NCBI GenBank assembly: GCA_020746875.1 | Contig: JAGTJL010000014.1 | Location: 310,001 to 374,000, forward strand | Source of the DNA: Rhexocercosporidium sp. MPI-PUGE-AT-0058 | Taxonomy: Eukaryota > Ascomycota > Leotiomycetes > Helotiales | Direction: 5' to 3' | Length of the DNA: 64,000 bases | In this document: in pieces, positions 44,801 through 57,598 of the stretch | Layout: each line of letters starts with the position of its first letter | How positions within the stretch are numbered: the first letter of the stretch is position 1 | The notes under the pieces: model-generated | What the model saw: only the letters and a program-made list of their open reading frames with translations | What the model was told of the DNA's origin: nothing | Database searches by the model: none | Translations under genes and position numbers: made by a program

Positions 44801-45560
44801 CTCGGTCTCTCGCTAGATCGCAGGTTTCAAGAATGTCCGCGATCCGGTGAGCGACGGCTTTCGCTTGTCGTATTCCATGTTGAAAGTCAACATTGAAGTA
44901 CGGGGCGTCAGGCGCTGCCTCGTCATTGACATTGTAGGATCTGGCAAGTGTTGGGATACTAATGGGTTCAGATTGAACAGGTGCACTAGAGGACCTAAAT
45001 GGCGTTGTGGAATCTGTTGCGGAATTGTGCAGTCTCTGTTGACCAGTTGATGGGCCGCTGCTGCTCTGATGCTCAGCTTCTGGTTCTGGCGTGGTGTTGT
45101 AAAGACCGCGGTATGTAAACTTTGACGATCTCAAACTTGAACCAGTGCTTGGAATTCTCAAACGAGCACTTCCTCGAGAAGAGGACGCCTGAATTAGTGG
45201 CGTTACGATGTTCCTTGACGCCGGGCGGTTCACAGTTCTTGGAAAGGGGGACTCCGGAAACTCGATCGAAGGAATAGGAGCATCTTCATGTCGAAAGCTT
45301 GGGGATGAGGACTGCGGAGTATGAATTGGTACACTGAATCCTGAATTGGATGAATACGTGTGTTCTCGGGAACCAAATATATATGGAGACAGTGGTGTGT
45401 AAACTGGGTTACTTGATGTACTCGAGACTGCTCTCGATGAAGAAGGTGGATTTGGAACAGATGTTTGAGACTCGGGCTCTGATATCTGACTGGAGATACC
45501 CCGTACACTTCTCGCTTTCGGAATACTCGATCCATTGCAGGCCGAGCCTCCTGAATTCAT
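41819..45560 (-). CDS. SLIP-GC/dynamin-like large GTPase, 14 exons
   Basis: Minus-strand exon starts are 45560, 44647, 44542, 44022, 43916, 43664, 43450, 43024, 42891, 42787, 42720, 42462, 42297 and 42156, ending at 41819. Every junction is in phase; 1017 aa. A long Ser/Pro-rich N-terminus (about 230 aa) precedes the GTPase domain: P-loop GDSGVGKSSL (about 282-291) split by intron 1, switch/G3 motif DLPG (about 477-480) split by another intron, and G4-like TRSED formed across a junction. The C-terminal half is helical, with YAAFCRGHGSYES and NWNLEI blocks typical of fungal proteins annotated as nuclear GTPase SLIP-GC. Exon 10 (42787-42778) is only 10 nt. Intron 42948-42892 (GTTTGT donor, 57 nt, no stop) may be retained. 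Cellular role unknown. Confidence 0.85.
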
Positions 45561-47042
45561 AACGTGATTTATGACCTATCGGAAACTCTTTTGTGAAAAT
45601 GGGTATGATCTGAATTCGGACCGGGAATGCAGGAAGTAATGTATATTGCAAAGCTGAAATGGTGAGGTACGAGGCGAAGAATATCTGTGAAATCAGATAT
45701 TTATGTCGTGGTATATATGCACTTTGAACGTGATTACGTGAAGCTGGATTCGACTTTTTGCTGAAGATGTGCAACGAGGCTGCCCAAACACTGACCCCGC
45801 CTGAAACCAGAGATCGCAAACATGTTCCATCTTATCAATCAGCATATGACCAAGGTCAAAATAGGATGCGACTTCCATTGGTGGTTAAACTCGTCTGCTT
45901 CTCGTAGCGGGCGAGTGCAACCAACAACAACCTAACGGAGGAAGCACCTGCATGGGACTAATGTTTCAGCCCCACGGCTCACCCAGACTGTCGGTATCGT
46001 TCTTTTTTAACAGCGGCAAGGCTTCTGGATAGTACCTGGCAATTAGACAAAGAGCACATTCCATCTAGAACTTTGATTGGTCCTTGAAATCCGTGCTTCG
46101 AGGAAACCACAAAGGGGTAACGGAGGGGGTGGTCAGGGAGGCCGAGGGGTAAGAGTCGAATGTTGCTGATCATACTCTGCTCCGCGTCTCTAGCCATGGA
46201 TGAGAGTACTTGAAACTCTTCTTGTGCCAAATCTGTGCATAGTCAAGAGTCGTCCCATAAGTGATCTTGGGGTTCGTATTGAGAAAGGAACTTTGGTTGA
46301 GGTTAATTTAACCATGGAGAACTGAGATCCCTGCAATTTGGCAAGCAACTTAGCAGGAACCGCCTAAATTCAGAGTCGAAAAGGCTGCAAGGTTTGATTA
46401 TGGACCGATATATAAAAGCGTGAATTCGTGATTCGCACGTAGCTCAGTCATAATCAGAGATCATTTGATGCAAAGAGAAAAGCTCTCCTTGAATGTCTTA
46501 TCCCCACCTTGAAGCCCCGAAGATTGCGCCATAAAATATGGTGGGGGATCTTATCTATCGCTTAAGAGAACGGGAGAGACAGGGGCGTATATATGTTGTC
46601 GCAATTGGCTTATGTTTGAACCTGGAGCAAGCGGTGGCTGCCCTGCATAATCTGAATTTCTCCAGAGCTTGAGATGTAAGCCCCTGGCTACATAACAAGA
46701 TGTCGATTGTTCTTGAACCTCGAATTATATTAGCCGACTACTTTGTTTACAATTGGGTTTTCGTACCTGGCATTGAAGTTACTTTCGAGATCCGCCGATT
46801 CTCAAAATTCCCAATCTGGTCCTACATTGAGCAGCAGTTCATTGGATGATAACTCGGGAACTGGTTGCCACTTCACGCAGGCCAAGGGAAATGTTTCACA
46901 CCTGCCGTGCGTCCGGACCAAGCTAGGCTGTCAGCTCCACGCCAACGCAACACCATCGCATCTCAGCATTTTCATTTCAGCCCTCACCTCGAGTCACTCA
47001 CAGTTCAGAGAATCAAAACAAGTCTGAGTAAGATAGTTCATA
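45561..47042. other. Intergenic region between divergent genes
   Basis: About 1.5 kb. An 83-codon minus-strand frame at 45979-46230 (starting MAQEEFQVLSSMARDAEQSM) looks faintly coding but has no partner exons. TATATAAAAG at 46410-46419 is a possible TATA box. No RNA gene or repeat was recognised. Confidence 0.35.
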
Positions 47043-48545
47043 ATGCGATTTCACGAGAGGGTCATTGCAGAGCTGGGGCTCGTCTCCCTAATTCGCGCAC
47101 CCCGCGACACTAAACTGATCATCCTGCAACGCTTCACACGTTTCTTCGCTTTTGGCGGCTCAACAATTGTTCTCGCTCTCTATCTTCACGCATTAAAGCT
47201 CCCTGACTCACAGATAGGTCTGTTCATGAGTCTCGCGCTGGTGGGCGATGTGATAAGCTTTGGACTTGCGTTGTTGGCAGATGGTATCGGGAGGAAGGTT
47301 GTCCTAGGGTTTGGAGCGCTTTTGATGGTTTTTAGCGGGATCGTTTTTGCGTTCAGTGGGAACTTTTGGGTGTTACTAGCAGCTGGAGTGGTTGGAGTCA
47401 TCAGTCCCAAGTATGATCCTATTCTTCAATATCAGGGTCGTTGTGATGGTGTGCATAATGCTGACGGCGAGGGGCAATAGTGGTCGAGAAATTGGCCCTT
47501 TCAGCGCGATCGAAGAATCAACCCTTGCGCACCTGACACCGTTGGAGATCCGAAGTGATATCTTCGCGTGGTATACGGTGATCGGCTCAGCAGGCAATGC
47601 AGCTGGAAAGCTTGCTACTGGTTTCATTGTGCAGCATCTACAGACACTTGACGGCTGGGACCAGATTCGCTCCTACCAAGCCATCTTCTTTGCTTATGCT
47701 GTCCTCGGTGCAATTAATTTCCTCGTCACGTTCTCTTTGAGCAATGAAGTGGAGTTGTATGGAAGAGAGGAGCAGCGTTCGAACAGTAGTAGTGAAGACG
47801 AGGAGCCATTGATGTCTGAAATGGAGGACGGGGAGGAAGGAGAAGAGCGGGTTAGGGAGAAGCGATCGCTGCTGCCAAATATCAGCAAAGAGAGTCGGGC
47901 GATTGTATTCAAGCTTTGCTGTCTATTTGCAGTGGATTCGCTAGCATCCGGTCTCGTTCCAGCGTAAGTCATATCCCACTCGAGATAACAGCCATTGTCT
48001 GACTATCAGGCAGGTCATGGGTGACTTATTTCTTCTACGGAAAGTTCTCCCTCGAGGAAGGCTCACTCGGAACCATTTTTTCTGTCATGGCTTTCCTCTC
48101 AGCCATATCTTCTCTCGTCGCCGCATCTCTTTCAAAGCGCATCGGTCTGATCCGAACAATGGTGTTCACACACCTCCCATCAGCCATCTTTCTAATGCTG
48201 ATCCCGGTACCATCGTCGCTCGCAGGCGCACTTGTGTTCCTCGTTCTCCGATCGTCACTTGCCTCAATGGACATTGCGCCGAAGGCTGCCTTCCTTTCGA
48301 TGGTCGTCTTGCCCGGTGAGAGAACTGCAGTTATGGGGCTTATATCCGTTGTTCGAACTTTCAGTCAGAGTGGTGGACCTGTCATCACAGGCGTTCTCGC
48401 TCAGTCTGGCAAGTTCTGGGTGACATTTCTGGTGGCAGGGTTGCTCAAAGCGGGGTACGATTTGGGACTCTTGGCAGGTTTCCAGAGCTACAAGAGGAAG
48501 ACGGATATAGCGACGCCATCAGATGACGACGCTGAAGATGCGTGA
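47043..48545 (+). CDS. Major facilitator superfamily transporter
   Basis: Exons are 47043-47410, 47481-47963 and 48014-48545 (introns 70 and 50 nt), giving 460 aa. It has about 11-12 hydrophobic segments in two halves, the MFS loop signature LLADGIGRKVVLG between segments 2 and 3, and a long acidic central loop (GREEQRSNSSSEDEEPLMSE) rich in Glu. The second half repeats the pattern (SLSKRIGLIRTM). Proteins of this type occur widely in ascomycetes without a known substrate. No co-regulated partner is obvious: it lies divergent from the GTPase and near a pseudogene. Confidence 0.87.
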
Positions 48546-48743
48546 GATCTTCCGTCAGACGAAGGAAGACTTGTATAGGGAGCTCATTTGGTGAAGTAAA
48601 TATCTCGATAAGATGAATGATAGGTGTGGAGCAGAAATTGAGGTGCATGAGAAGCCGAATTAGCAAAACATTAATTGGCTCAAAAGATAGTCGATCGTTC
48701 TTCCAACCTCGAATCTATTGCCATGTGTGGGAGTAGATAGCAG

Positions 48744-50010
48744 TCAACGGTAGGCCAGCCCACTGAAGACACCATTGAAGTAGATTTTGGAGTCGACGGG
48801 AGCCATTTCATGCCGGTGAGTTGGGGACAGGAGAACCTCGATTTCTACTCCCCTTCTCGTATCATCTGCTCTGAGCCATGCAAACGGCGACCCTAGCTCT
48901 AGAAGGCATCCGAGCTGTGCTGCCTTGATCTGTCCCTCAGAAACATTGTTTAAGATACGATCCTGAAGCTCGATTGGAAGTTTGTGAACTGGCGTCCGGG
49001 GCGGAGAGGAAAACGCAGTTGCGGGGGCATGAAGAATGAGCAATACTGATTCATGTGAGGGGCGGTATATTCCGTTCAGGAGATCTGCTGGCGTTGTGTA
49101 TCATGTTGCACCATTTTGCACGACTTCGCAAAGTGCAACGTGCCGCACCGATAAGAGCAGGTAGACCTTTGCATTGCCGGATTCAGCCGTCGGAGATTTG
49201 CTAACATCGGCATCTGCGAGAGAGAGCGCCTGCTCCAAGTCCTGGTCAAGGACTACTTTAATCCTGCCTAGCGAAAATATTTGCTGGCCGCAAACTTTCC
49301 AAGCAGGACGGCTATGAATCCATACGTACGGCCCGCGTTGAGGAAGTATGCAACCACCGTGATGCCACTTCTCTCGCATCTATATCTAAGCTCCCGATGC
49401 ACAGTATAGCATGGGCAAACTGTCGAAATGTGTGTTCTGAATAATCTCTCCGAAGGATATGTCGCCAGAGATGACCAAAGTCTGATAGTACACGTTCAAC
49501 AAATGGGACTGAGCGAGCGGATGCACTCAGCCTTGGCTTCCAGTAAGGTGGCAGCAGCCCACAATTCTTCGGTTTCGATAAAGACGGCGACTCGTAACTT
49601 TTCATCTTTCCGCGCAGCCCAGTTTCGTCGGTCCGGAAATGGCTCAATGGAATCTGGAGATTTTGGGTGGCGCCAGAGAAGTACAGTATATCCTTGTCGA
49701 GATCGAATGTATACACCGTGACAAGCGCCTGTCGTTTATCCCCAAGCGGGTTCACAACATCGTCGTGTAAGGACCAATTTGCGTGGATCCCTTGCGACAA
49801 AGCATTAAAAGTGGCATCTTTGTGCTTGTGCGCTAGCAACCGCGAAAACAATCTCAAGGCTTCATCAAGATGCTCTGCGCTTCGAACGCCACAGAAAACC
49901 AGTCCTATGCCTGCTTAGTATTCTGAGTCCATTCTAACAGTAAAACAACCGAGGATAGAGGCCATAGACATACCTTCTCCGACAATGTTGAAAGAGCTGG
50001 TTGGGGCCAT
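48744..50010 (-). pseudogene. Uncharacterised fungal protein, disrupted by nonsense codon and frameshift
   Basis: Reading leftward from an ATG at 50010 (MAPTSSFNIVGEG), a 69-nt intron (49973-49905) leads into GLVFCGVRSAEHLDEALRLF and a long open frame to about 49360. The frame then shifts by one base into HGGCILPQRGPYVWIHSRPA (to 49101). A TGA at 49103-49101 interrupts it where the same frame continues as YTTPADLLNGIYRPSHES and on to a natural stop at 48744. Two lesions argue for a pseudogene; an unrecognised intron could explain the frameshift but not the TGA. No known domain was recognised. Confidence 0.62.
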
Positions 50011-50439
50011 GGCTGCTGAGATGCCGTTGTCAAGGATTGGTAAAAGCCAGGTTTGAAAGCCGGGAGGACACACCAGGACCAACGAGCGCGTGCGCGTGTT
50101 ACTGGACCGGTAGTAGAGGCGCTTCTCGGGTACCAAATGGAGGAATTTGAGGTTGAGTTGACAATTTTACGTGACGAGTGAGTGTGTGCGTGAGAACTGG
50201 TGGTCCATCGGGGGAAGGGGGGTCCCGTTCTGCCCCCACTAAGCACTCACCGCCTTCCACCTCCAACCAACTCCTTCCTGTGATGAGGCTGTACGTAAAG
50301 GGGTTAGCGGGCGCACGGACCAGCTCTATGAGCTCTTATTCTGAAGGGTAAGTCCCTTTACCATTTGGACCACCTACTATTTGTTGTGTCCAAAATCACT
50401 GTGGCACCTATACTAATCCCGTATTATAACAAACTACTT

Positions 50440-52060
50440 AGATAGCCATAACAAACGTAACTCACTTAATTTGTATTATAAATTATTACTATAATTATTA
50501 AAAAGATTCGCAGAACTAAAAGTGTTTATCCCCGAGCACTAAAGATTAATTAAACGGAAACTTTACCTTTAGAACGCCTTATAATTGCTATTAGTACTTC
50601 CCCGCCTGAGGAGGTTGTAAAAAGGTACGGAATCAGTTCTAATACTATATATAAGATACGGAAAAGGATTTGCAAGAGACTAAAAGAAACGCGGAAACTT
50701 TTAGGAAATATTCTTAATACGTAAAGCCTACCGCGTCGCTATTTACTTTACGAGAGCCTTATGTTGAAAGACGTATTATAAAAGAGATATTAAGTTCTGA
50801 TAACCAAAAGTCGCTTAAATTGTATTATAAGGACTTTAACCTTTTATTTAAAGAGGGAATACTTCTGCAGGTCCTTTATAAGAACGATATATTACGTAAC
50901 GTTTGTGCTATTAAGCCAGAGCTTATAAAAGTCACTAAACGTATACGGAAACGACTTACTTAAGAGCTGAAGAAGCGCGACCTCTATATACGATCGTTTG
51001 AATTGATATTACTAACGTACGCGTTAAGTTTATAAAAGAAAAGGCTTAAATGAAAACTACGATGTGACGATAGGTGCACTTAGGAGCTTCTCAGCGAGTC
51101 AGGGAATCCAGGGGTTCAGGGGTAACTAAGTCATGCGGAGTCGGACCAATACCGGAGGGGTTTCGGAGGAGCCTATATATATGAACTCACGCTCCCTCCA
51201 TTCCCTCTTCCCCTCTTCATCTTCTTGTTTCTTCCGTATTAGACCTATTAGCTCTCGATAGCCTCAGCTAAAGTATTACTATATACCTCTTACACCGCTC
51301 TCTTGGCTAGTGTCGTTACAAAAATCCTTTAATTTTTATAATATTCTTTAATTCTTTTTATTTTTATATTTTAATTAAGTATATAACTAAAGGTTTTCTT
51401 CTTTACAAGTTATATGCGTAACTAACGACGTTTATTAAAAAGCTACCGAAAACGCAAAAGATCTGAAATCTTCGTTATTAACGAGGCAGAAGGAGGAGGA
51501 GAGTATATTCTAGAGCAAATGAAGTATTTTAAAAAATGTATTATATGTCTTAAAGAGGGTATATCCCGGGTAGTAAAGAAGAAGACTTTAAGAGAGCTTT
51601 CGACGAGTATTCTACTAAATATTAAAGGATCCCGATGTAAAAAGAAGTTTATATTTAGCTATAAAGTTTATATAGTCTTATTATATAAAGATGATACTTA
51701 CTTTGCCCGGTATTATAACGCAGAATAGAGATGTTGTGATTTAAGTCTAAATACGCTCGATTTTTAATAAGGGAAATGCTTGCTAGGGCGCTAAAAGAGG
51801 TACGCGAACTGCCACATCTTGGGATACGAGACCTCGTTTGATTAAGGCAATTACTGAAAGTAGAAAACACTAGAAGAGGAATTTCTGTATGGGCTTCAGG
51901 AGGTTATGGAAACACCGAACGAAGTGGATTATATAATATAGACTAGGGCCCTTTAGGTTTAGAACCGGGCGAATAAACTTCATTATTTCTTTATGCCCTG
52001 GCTGTTATGGTTCCAGCATCCCTCTACTTCGCTTCCCCATTCTAGTCCGATTTCTAGTTC
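50440..52060. repeat. AT-rich RIP-like block 1
   Basis: Composition switches abruptly near 50440 from ordinary to strongly AT-rich, with TA common and CA/TG depleted, the pattern left by repeat-induced point mutation. It contains transposase debris (50500-51010), an LTR-like promoter segment (about 51060-51330, TATATATAT at about 51175 in otherwise mixed sequence) and unassigned reading-frame fragments at 51480-51728. No intact gene. Confidence 0.7.
50500..51010 (+). mobile_element. Degenerate DNA-transposase relic (Tc1/mariner-type suspected)
   Basis: With stops and frame changes, the plus strand reads as a helix-turn-helix (EEVVKRYGISSNTIYKIRK) followed by segments like RVAIYFTREP and RIRKRLT. 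This order resembles the N-terminal DNA-binding part of Tc1/mariner-like transposases. No DDE catalytic domain or terminal repeats could be delimited. The assignment is tentative. Confidence 0.35.
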
Positions 52061-52361
52061 ACTATACCCTAAATGGTTCCCAGTGCATAGACTGTGATTA
52101 CGGTGTCTGTGGAATGGCTTCGAATTGCCCAAGAAGCCCAGTGTTTCTCATAAATTTTGCTGCTTTTAATGCGAGAGCTTGCGCTCCCAATGCTTTCCTG
52201 TAGACGCGGGAGCCTTGGTGCACCAGGGGGTGCAGGAATTCGTGATACGATGACTTTTGTTAGCAACCTTATTTCTCGCCACAATGGAATTCCGCAATCA
52301 ATTTCTACAGTGTGAAAGTAGAAAATGCTATTCTTCAACTACGTATCCAGTTTATTAAACT
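52061..52361. other. Transition from AT-rich block to GC-normal island
   Basis: About 300 nt in which composition returns to normal. A short frame at 52069-52338 shows no recognisable domain. The left edge of the ABC transporter fragment lies at its right side. Confidence 0.3.
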
Positions 52362-54690
52362 TTACTTAGTTGCGTTGTCAGCTTTTGCGACGTTTTCCAA
52401 TTTTCGCGGTATCACGAATAGCTGCACCCCCTGGTGGCTTGAAGCACCTTGCCGGAGCGTGGGGCGACGACAAGGAAGATGTTTGCGATCGTGGATGTCA
52501 CACAGATGAAAGTTCCAAGTGCCAGGAGAAAGTAGACACCAGAGTAGTATCGTAAGTTCTGGCCGCCTGCTTCTGCCCAAAGCCGCAGTTAGTACGGCAT
52601 AGACCCCAGAAATATGGCATAAATCAACATTGAAAATGAGAGCAGGACCAGAGGGAGCCATCCAATAGCTCCAAAGTAATAACCTGGAAGAATTAGCCGT
52701 GGTTTAAAATTTGATGAAGTGATTTTCTGTACCATATAGGGAAATATCTCCAGTCCTTCTTGTCGTGTCTTGCACATCGAGATCTGGCTTTGGCGCTCCG
52801 GAATCGTGAATATTGTTATTCTTTTTCGTGTCCTCTCCTGATTTAGTCAAACTATCTTGCTTCTCCTTCAGGATTACCCGACTGATGTAGCCAGCATCCT
52901 TTCGAAGGTCTTCCCAGCTTCCTTGTTCGGCAATAGTCCCATCCTCGTCAAGAACAATGATTTGGTCTGCCAGGGGCAAGTGATGTGCTGCAGAAATATC
53001 AGGAAAAGCCGTCTATTGGGTAGAAGCAATGGAAGATACCTACTCGCATGTGTGATAAGTAGAACGGTAGTTCCCATTTCTTTGCAAAGTCCGTTTGGGC
53101 CGAAAAGCTGGTCAACAACCTTTGTTTCTGTTGTCGCATCGAGGGCAGCCAAAATATCATCGAGGATAATCATGTCGTGATGCGCGAAAACTGCCCGAGC
53201 GAGAGCCTGAATCAGAGAATCAGTACCAACGTTCCGCCTAACCCAAACACAGAGCGAGTCTTACAACTCGATGCTTTTGTCCACCAGAAAGCGTTATGCC
53301 GCGGCTCCCAATGATCGTCCGATCACCATCAGGAAATTTGAATAAATCCTCATCGAGGTCACACGCCTCGATGACCCTTCTGGACCATGAATCAACTGCT
53401 TGGTCGCCAATATCTGGGGGGGCTTGTATGATGGCTTTCATTGTTCCATTGGGTGACCAAGGACTTTGTGAGTAGTATGCAGTCAGGCCAAAGACAGTCT
53501 TGATCGTACCCGTGTCTAATTGTAGGTCTCCGAGAAGAGCCTTAGCGAGAGTGGTCTTGCCCGTACCCACTGCTCCACAACATACTATAAGAGACCCTTT
53601 TTGGATTGTTGTGTTGATATGCCGCAAGACAGGATTCGCCGTCGAGGCTGGACGGACAGTGGCGTCCACAATAGAAATCGCAGTACCTTCCAAACTTTTG
53701 TCATTAGTCGAGGTTGCTGGCAACTCTTTGGCTTGTTGGCTTGAGGTGCTGCCGTTCCCTTGACTATTCACGCTCCTCCACGTTTTATTCTGGCATATGG
53801 TCTCTCGTTTATCCTCGTGGTCTGGACCGCTAAGGTAGGATACGATCGAACGAAGCAACGGCGGATGCCATGTGCGCACTCATGATGAGAACAGTGTTGG
53901 CGGGGCCTGACACCATACTGATTGATGATTGCCAGCGAAGTGAACGCCATGTTGACGTCAATAGACTTTTCGCCTCGCAATTCAGCTTGAATCGAATAAA
54001 TGACGAGAGTAATAGCAGGTGTGAAGATGGTGAGTATTGAAGCTGCCCCAAATAATATGTGTTAGTATTTCTCATGACCCTGACGTTCGAAGAAAAGGAG
54101 ACTCAGGGCAAAATACCACTAGCGTTGAATGCCACGAACAAGCCGTTCAAATTCATGTACTTGTTTATCTCACTATTTCGAGCGGCTTGGACTTTTGCTT
54201 CCATCTTGTGGGACAAGACCCATCATTTTGATGTTCTTCATCGAGCCAAGAACAGCTTTGGTGGTCGAGATCCTTTTCTGGGTTGCCGTACTGACTGACT
54301 TTTGGCGCTCCGCAATCCGCAAAGTGACAAATTTGCTGCCCTGTGAAGTGACTGCAGCATGTTAGACGTAAGTCGGGTCGGAGGAATCTACATCTTGTTT
54401 CTGCGGCGACATACACAGAACTACCAGCACGGGACTAGGAATAGAAGTACTAGAACCTACGGCCATTCCAATGTAAATGGAAAAGACGAAAATAATCAGC
54501 CCAAATCCTTCTGTCCTGTTTTCCGGTGTTGGTAGGTCATTGCTCACATAGGCGATCGTCTGAGTAACAAGAATGAGCTGGCAATACCGGAAAACCGTGA
54601 AAAGGGAGCGAGGGATGACAACTTGGAAATGTGGACGCCATAAAAGTCTGAATTGTAGCAGAAGGAGGGAGAATTAGCTGTTCGGAATTT
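52362..54690 (-). pseudogene. Truncated ABCC (multidrug-resistance-type) transporter
   Basis: On the minus strand the order is: parts of a first transmembrane domain (decayed, 54600-53830), a nucleotide-binding domain with Walker A GAVGTGKTTLAKALLGD (near 53580-53530), Q-loop region YYSQSPWSPNGT, signature LSGGQKHRV (near 53290) and Walker B MIILDDILAALDA (near 53170), then the linker and the beginning of the second transmembrane domain (GAIGWLPLVLLSFSMLIYAI, then GVYFLLALGTF in a shifted frame). The remaining transmembrane segments and NBD2 are absent. Several frameshifts occur in the TMD1 part and near 52550. The fragment has normal base composition but lies between two RIP-like blocks. Confidence 0.72.
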
Positions 54691-56289
54691 CTAAGAGCAA
54701 GTCAGCTATGTGAAGGTAATAGGTAACGTCTAACCCCCCACCCCGCCCTTCCACCAATCCCCCTCTTCGCCTCCCTCGCTTAATTCTATTACTTAGTATT
54801 TAACACTTAATAACTTTATATTGCCTTAACTTTTATATAAGATATTATAAAGTCTAATTCTTCTCTTAATTTTAATTCTAAAGACTTAATTTAGCGTTCT
54901 CTAGCTACTATTTAAGCCTCCATAATAACACGTGTTATAGCGAACTTAGAATTTAAACTAGTTTAAACCTTCCGCCTTTTCTTTAGCCTTAATTACTTTA
55001 ATTTCTTTTTTAACTTTTTAATTTTTATATTTGCCTTTCTTAATTATAGTCTCTTTTATTAATCCTTTTATAACCTGTTCAAAAAGTAAATATTACGTTA
55101 AAAGTTAATCATGTGATCCGCTAGCTAAAGTATAAATTTATACGTATAAATCTTTCTTAGCCTTTAGAATTTATGCTTTAATTAAAATATTAATTACCTC
55201 CGGAAGTAATATTAAGGTCTCTTAAAGCTTTAAAAGAAATAAATTTATGAATTTATTATTGTTTTTTAATAGCAAAAGGCTTATTAATAGCTTAGCTATA
55301 AATTTCGGCCATAATCCCGTAGTTCTTTACCTCGCCTTAATATTAGACGAAATAATACTTTTTTGACGTGCTTTTTAGTAACAAATAAAAAATTACGCTT
55401 ATTAATTAAAAAAAAATTAATTAAAAAACTTAACTTTTACAGTTCTTTTTGGTAAGCACGCTTTAAAATAAAGAAAACCGTTAAATTTAAAGGCTATAAG
55501 ACGTATAACGTATATATAAATAAAAATAAAAGGTATATATTATATTTTATTTAAAGTACTTCTAAAGGAAATCTATAGTCTTATAGCTCTTATAGCTATC
55601 TAAAATAAGAAGTTTTATTAAATGATTACATGGTTTTATTTAAAAGATAAAGACTTTTTCTAGTTATTTAAAGTCTATTTAATTAGTTATTCACTTATTT
55701 TAATGGCTGTAAAGTACTATTAGTCGAATACGTCTAACTAAGACGGAAACTATTATTATTAGACTGATTTTCCTTTATAAATTGCAGCTAGTAGTGTAAT
55801 GCGGCGATTCTAGCCAGGAAATAATATCTAAGACATTATTTAAGAAACTAAGTATATAACTTTTAAAAGTTCGTATAAAAGACTTTTCTCTTATGTAAAA
55901 TTAAAAGAATTAAATACTTTTTTACCTCGAATCTTAATTTCTTTAAGTTATTAAGCTCTTATACTTAATGCTTTACGCTGAGCTACGACTTTTGTATTAC
56001 TATAGCTTTTATATTAATAACTAACGCAAGGAGAAAATCATACGGATTCGTTTTTATACGACTTATATAAAAGTATCTTAAGTTATTGTTAATTGCACTC
56101 TATTGCCTATCCCTCCCGGTAATAGGTAATAATTAGTTAATCGTAGTAAGACTCAATTATATAATGCAAAGCTTTAGTTGCATTCTATGTATTTATTCAA
56201 GTTTAAATAGCTACTTCTAAGGTGTCGATAAGAGCTTTATATATAAGAGGCTCTTATTATAAGCTAGTCTTAAAGAGGCTAGCGTCCAG

Positions 56290-57598
56290 TGCTCTTTGTT
56301 TACTTCTTGCGATATATAACTCTTGTTTTTCACTCGTTTCGGTTATTACGAATATACGATTATACTTTTCGGATTAATTAACGCGCTTATTACGTTTCAG
56401 CGTATGATTAATAATATTTTACGATAATACTTAAACGTAATATATATATATTACTTAAACGATATTTTAATTTATTTTAAAATAAAAGAAAAATACGTAA
56501 AAGACGTTATAATAATATTAGAAAAGCTAAAGGCTTTTTTAATACTTTTAAAACCCGAGAAATATTATTTTTATAAAGAAAAAGTTATTTTTTTAAGTTA
56601 CGTAATTATTATTATAAGATTAATTATAAACTTTTAAAAGATTAAAATAATCGTTAAATAAATTAAATTTATAAATATTAAGGAAATATAATCTTTCTTA
56701 AGATTTGCTAACTTCTATCGACGATTCGTTCGAAACTACTCGAAGATCGTCGTATTACTTACGGAATTAATATATAAGGACAAGAACTTCAACTGAAATA
56801 ATAAAACAAAAGCAGCTTTCTAAGACTTTAAAGAAGTTTTTATTAAAGAATTAGTTTTCATATTCTTCGACTTAAATAAAGAAATCATAATAAAGACAAA
56901 CGCTTCCGATTATATTATTAAAGCCGTATTAAACTAATCGGGTAAGGACGGCAGATAATAATTAATTATATATTATTCGCGGAAACTCTTATTAGCAGAA
57001 TTCAATTATAATATTTATAATAAAGAATTATTAAAAATTATAAACGTAATACGCGAATAAAAGGTCTACTTTAAAGGATTGTTTTATAAAGTACGGATCT
57101 TAATAAATTATAAAAATCTTATTTATTTTACGATTATTAAAAAACTGAACCGACGATAAGTTCGATAATATAAAACGCTTTTTATAATTAAATTTCGATT
57201 TTCATATATTTAAAAAACGGAAAACGCTAAAGCTGACGCTCTTAATAAGAAACTAAAATATCCGTAAATAAGATATACGAATTATATATTATATTTAAGA
57301 TAATAATTAATTAATAATTAATTATAAGTAATTAATAATAATAAGCTAAGCTTCCGAGAAAATCTGGAAAAGCTATATTAACGACCCGGTAGTAGCTAAA
57401 TAAAAGAAGCAGCTAAGCGAAGGATTCTCTTTTATTATTATCGGAGCTCTTTTATATTAAAGACGAGTTTATATCCTTATTCGAAACAAAATAGACTTTG
57501 TTAAAGAATAATATAAGCTGCCGGCTTATAAATATTAAAAAATAATTAAGACATTATCGAGGCTTTCTTAAGAATATTATTTCTTAAGAATAAAAAAA
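56290..57598 (+). mobile_element. Ty3/Gypsy pol relic (reverse transcriptase-RNase H), plus orientation
   Basis: Despite many stops, the plus strand reads the Gypsy reverse transcriptase order: YYEYTIILFGLINALITFQR (consensus YEYTVMPFGLTNAPATFQR), YYLNDIL (consensus YLDDIL with a G-to-A-type change), EKLKAFLILLKPEKY, FANFYRRFVRNYSKI, then RNase H-like FFDLNKEIIIKTNASDY and YYSRKL, and KTENAKADALNKKL. All substitutions fit C-to-T/G-to-A decay. Homologous to the inverted copy at 60900-64000. The integrase part stops at 57598, where another element begins. Confidence 0.75.
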
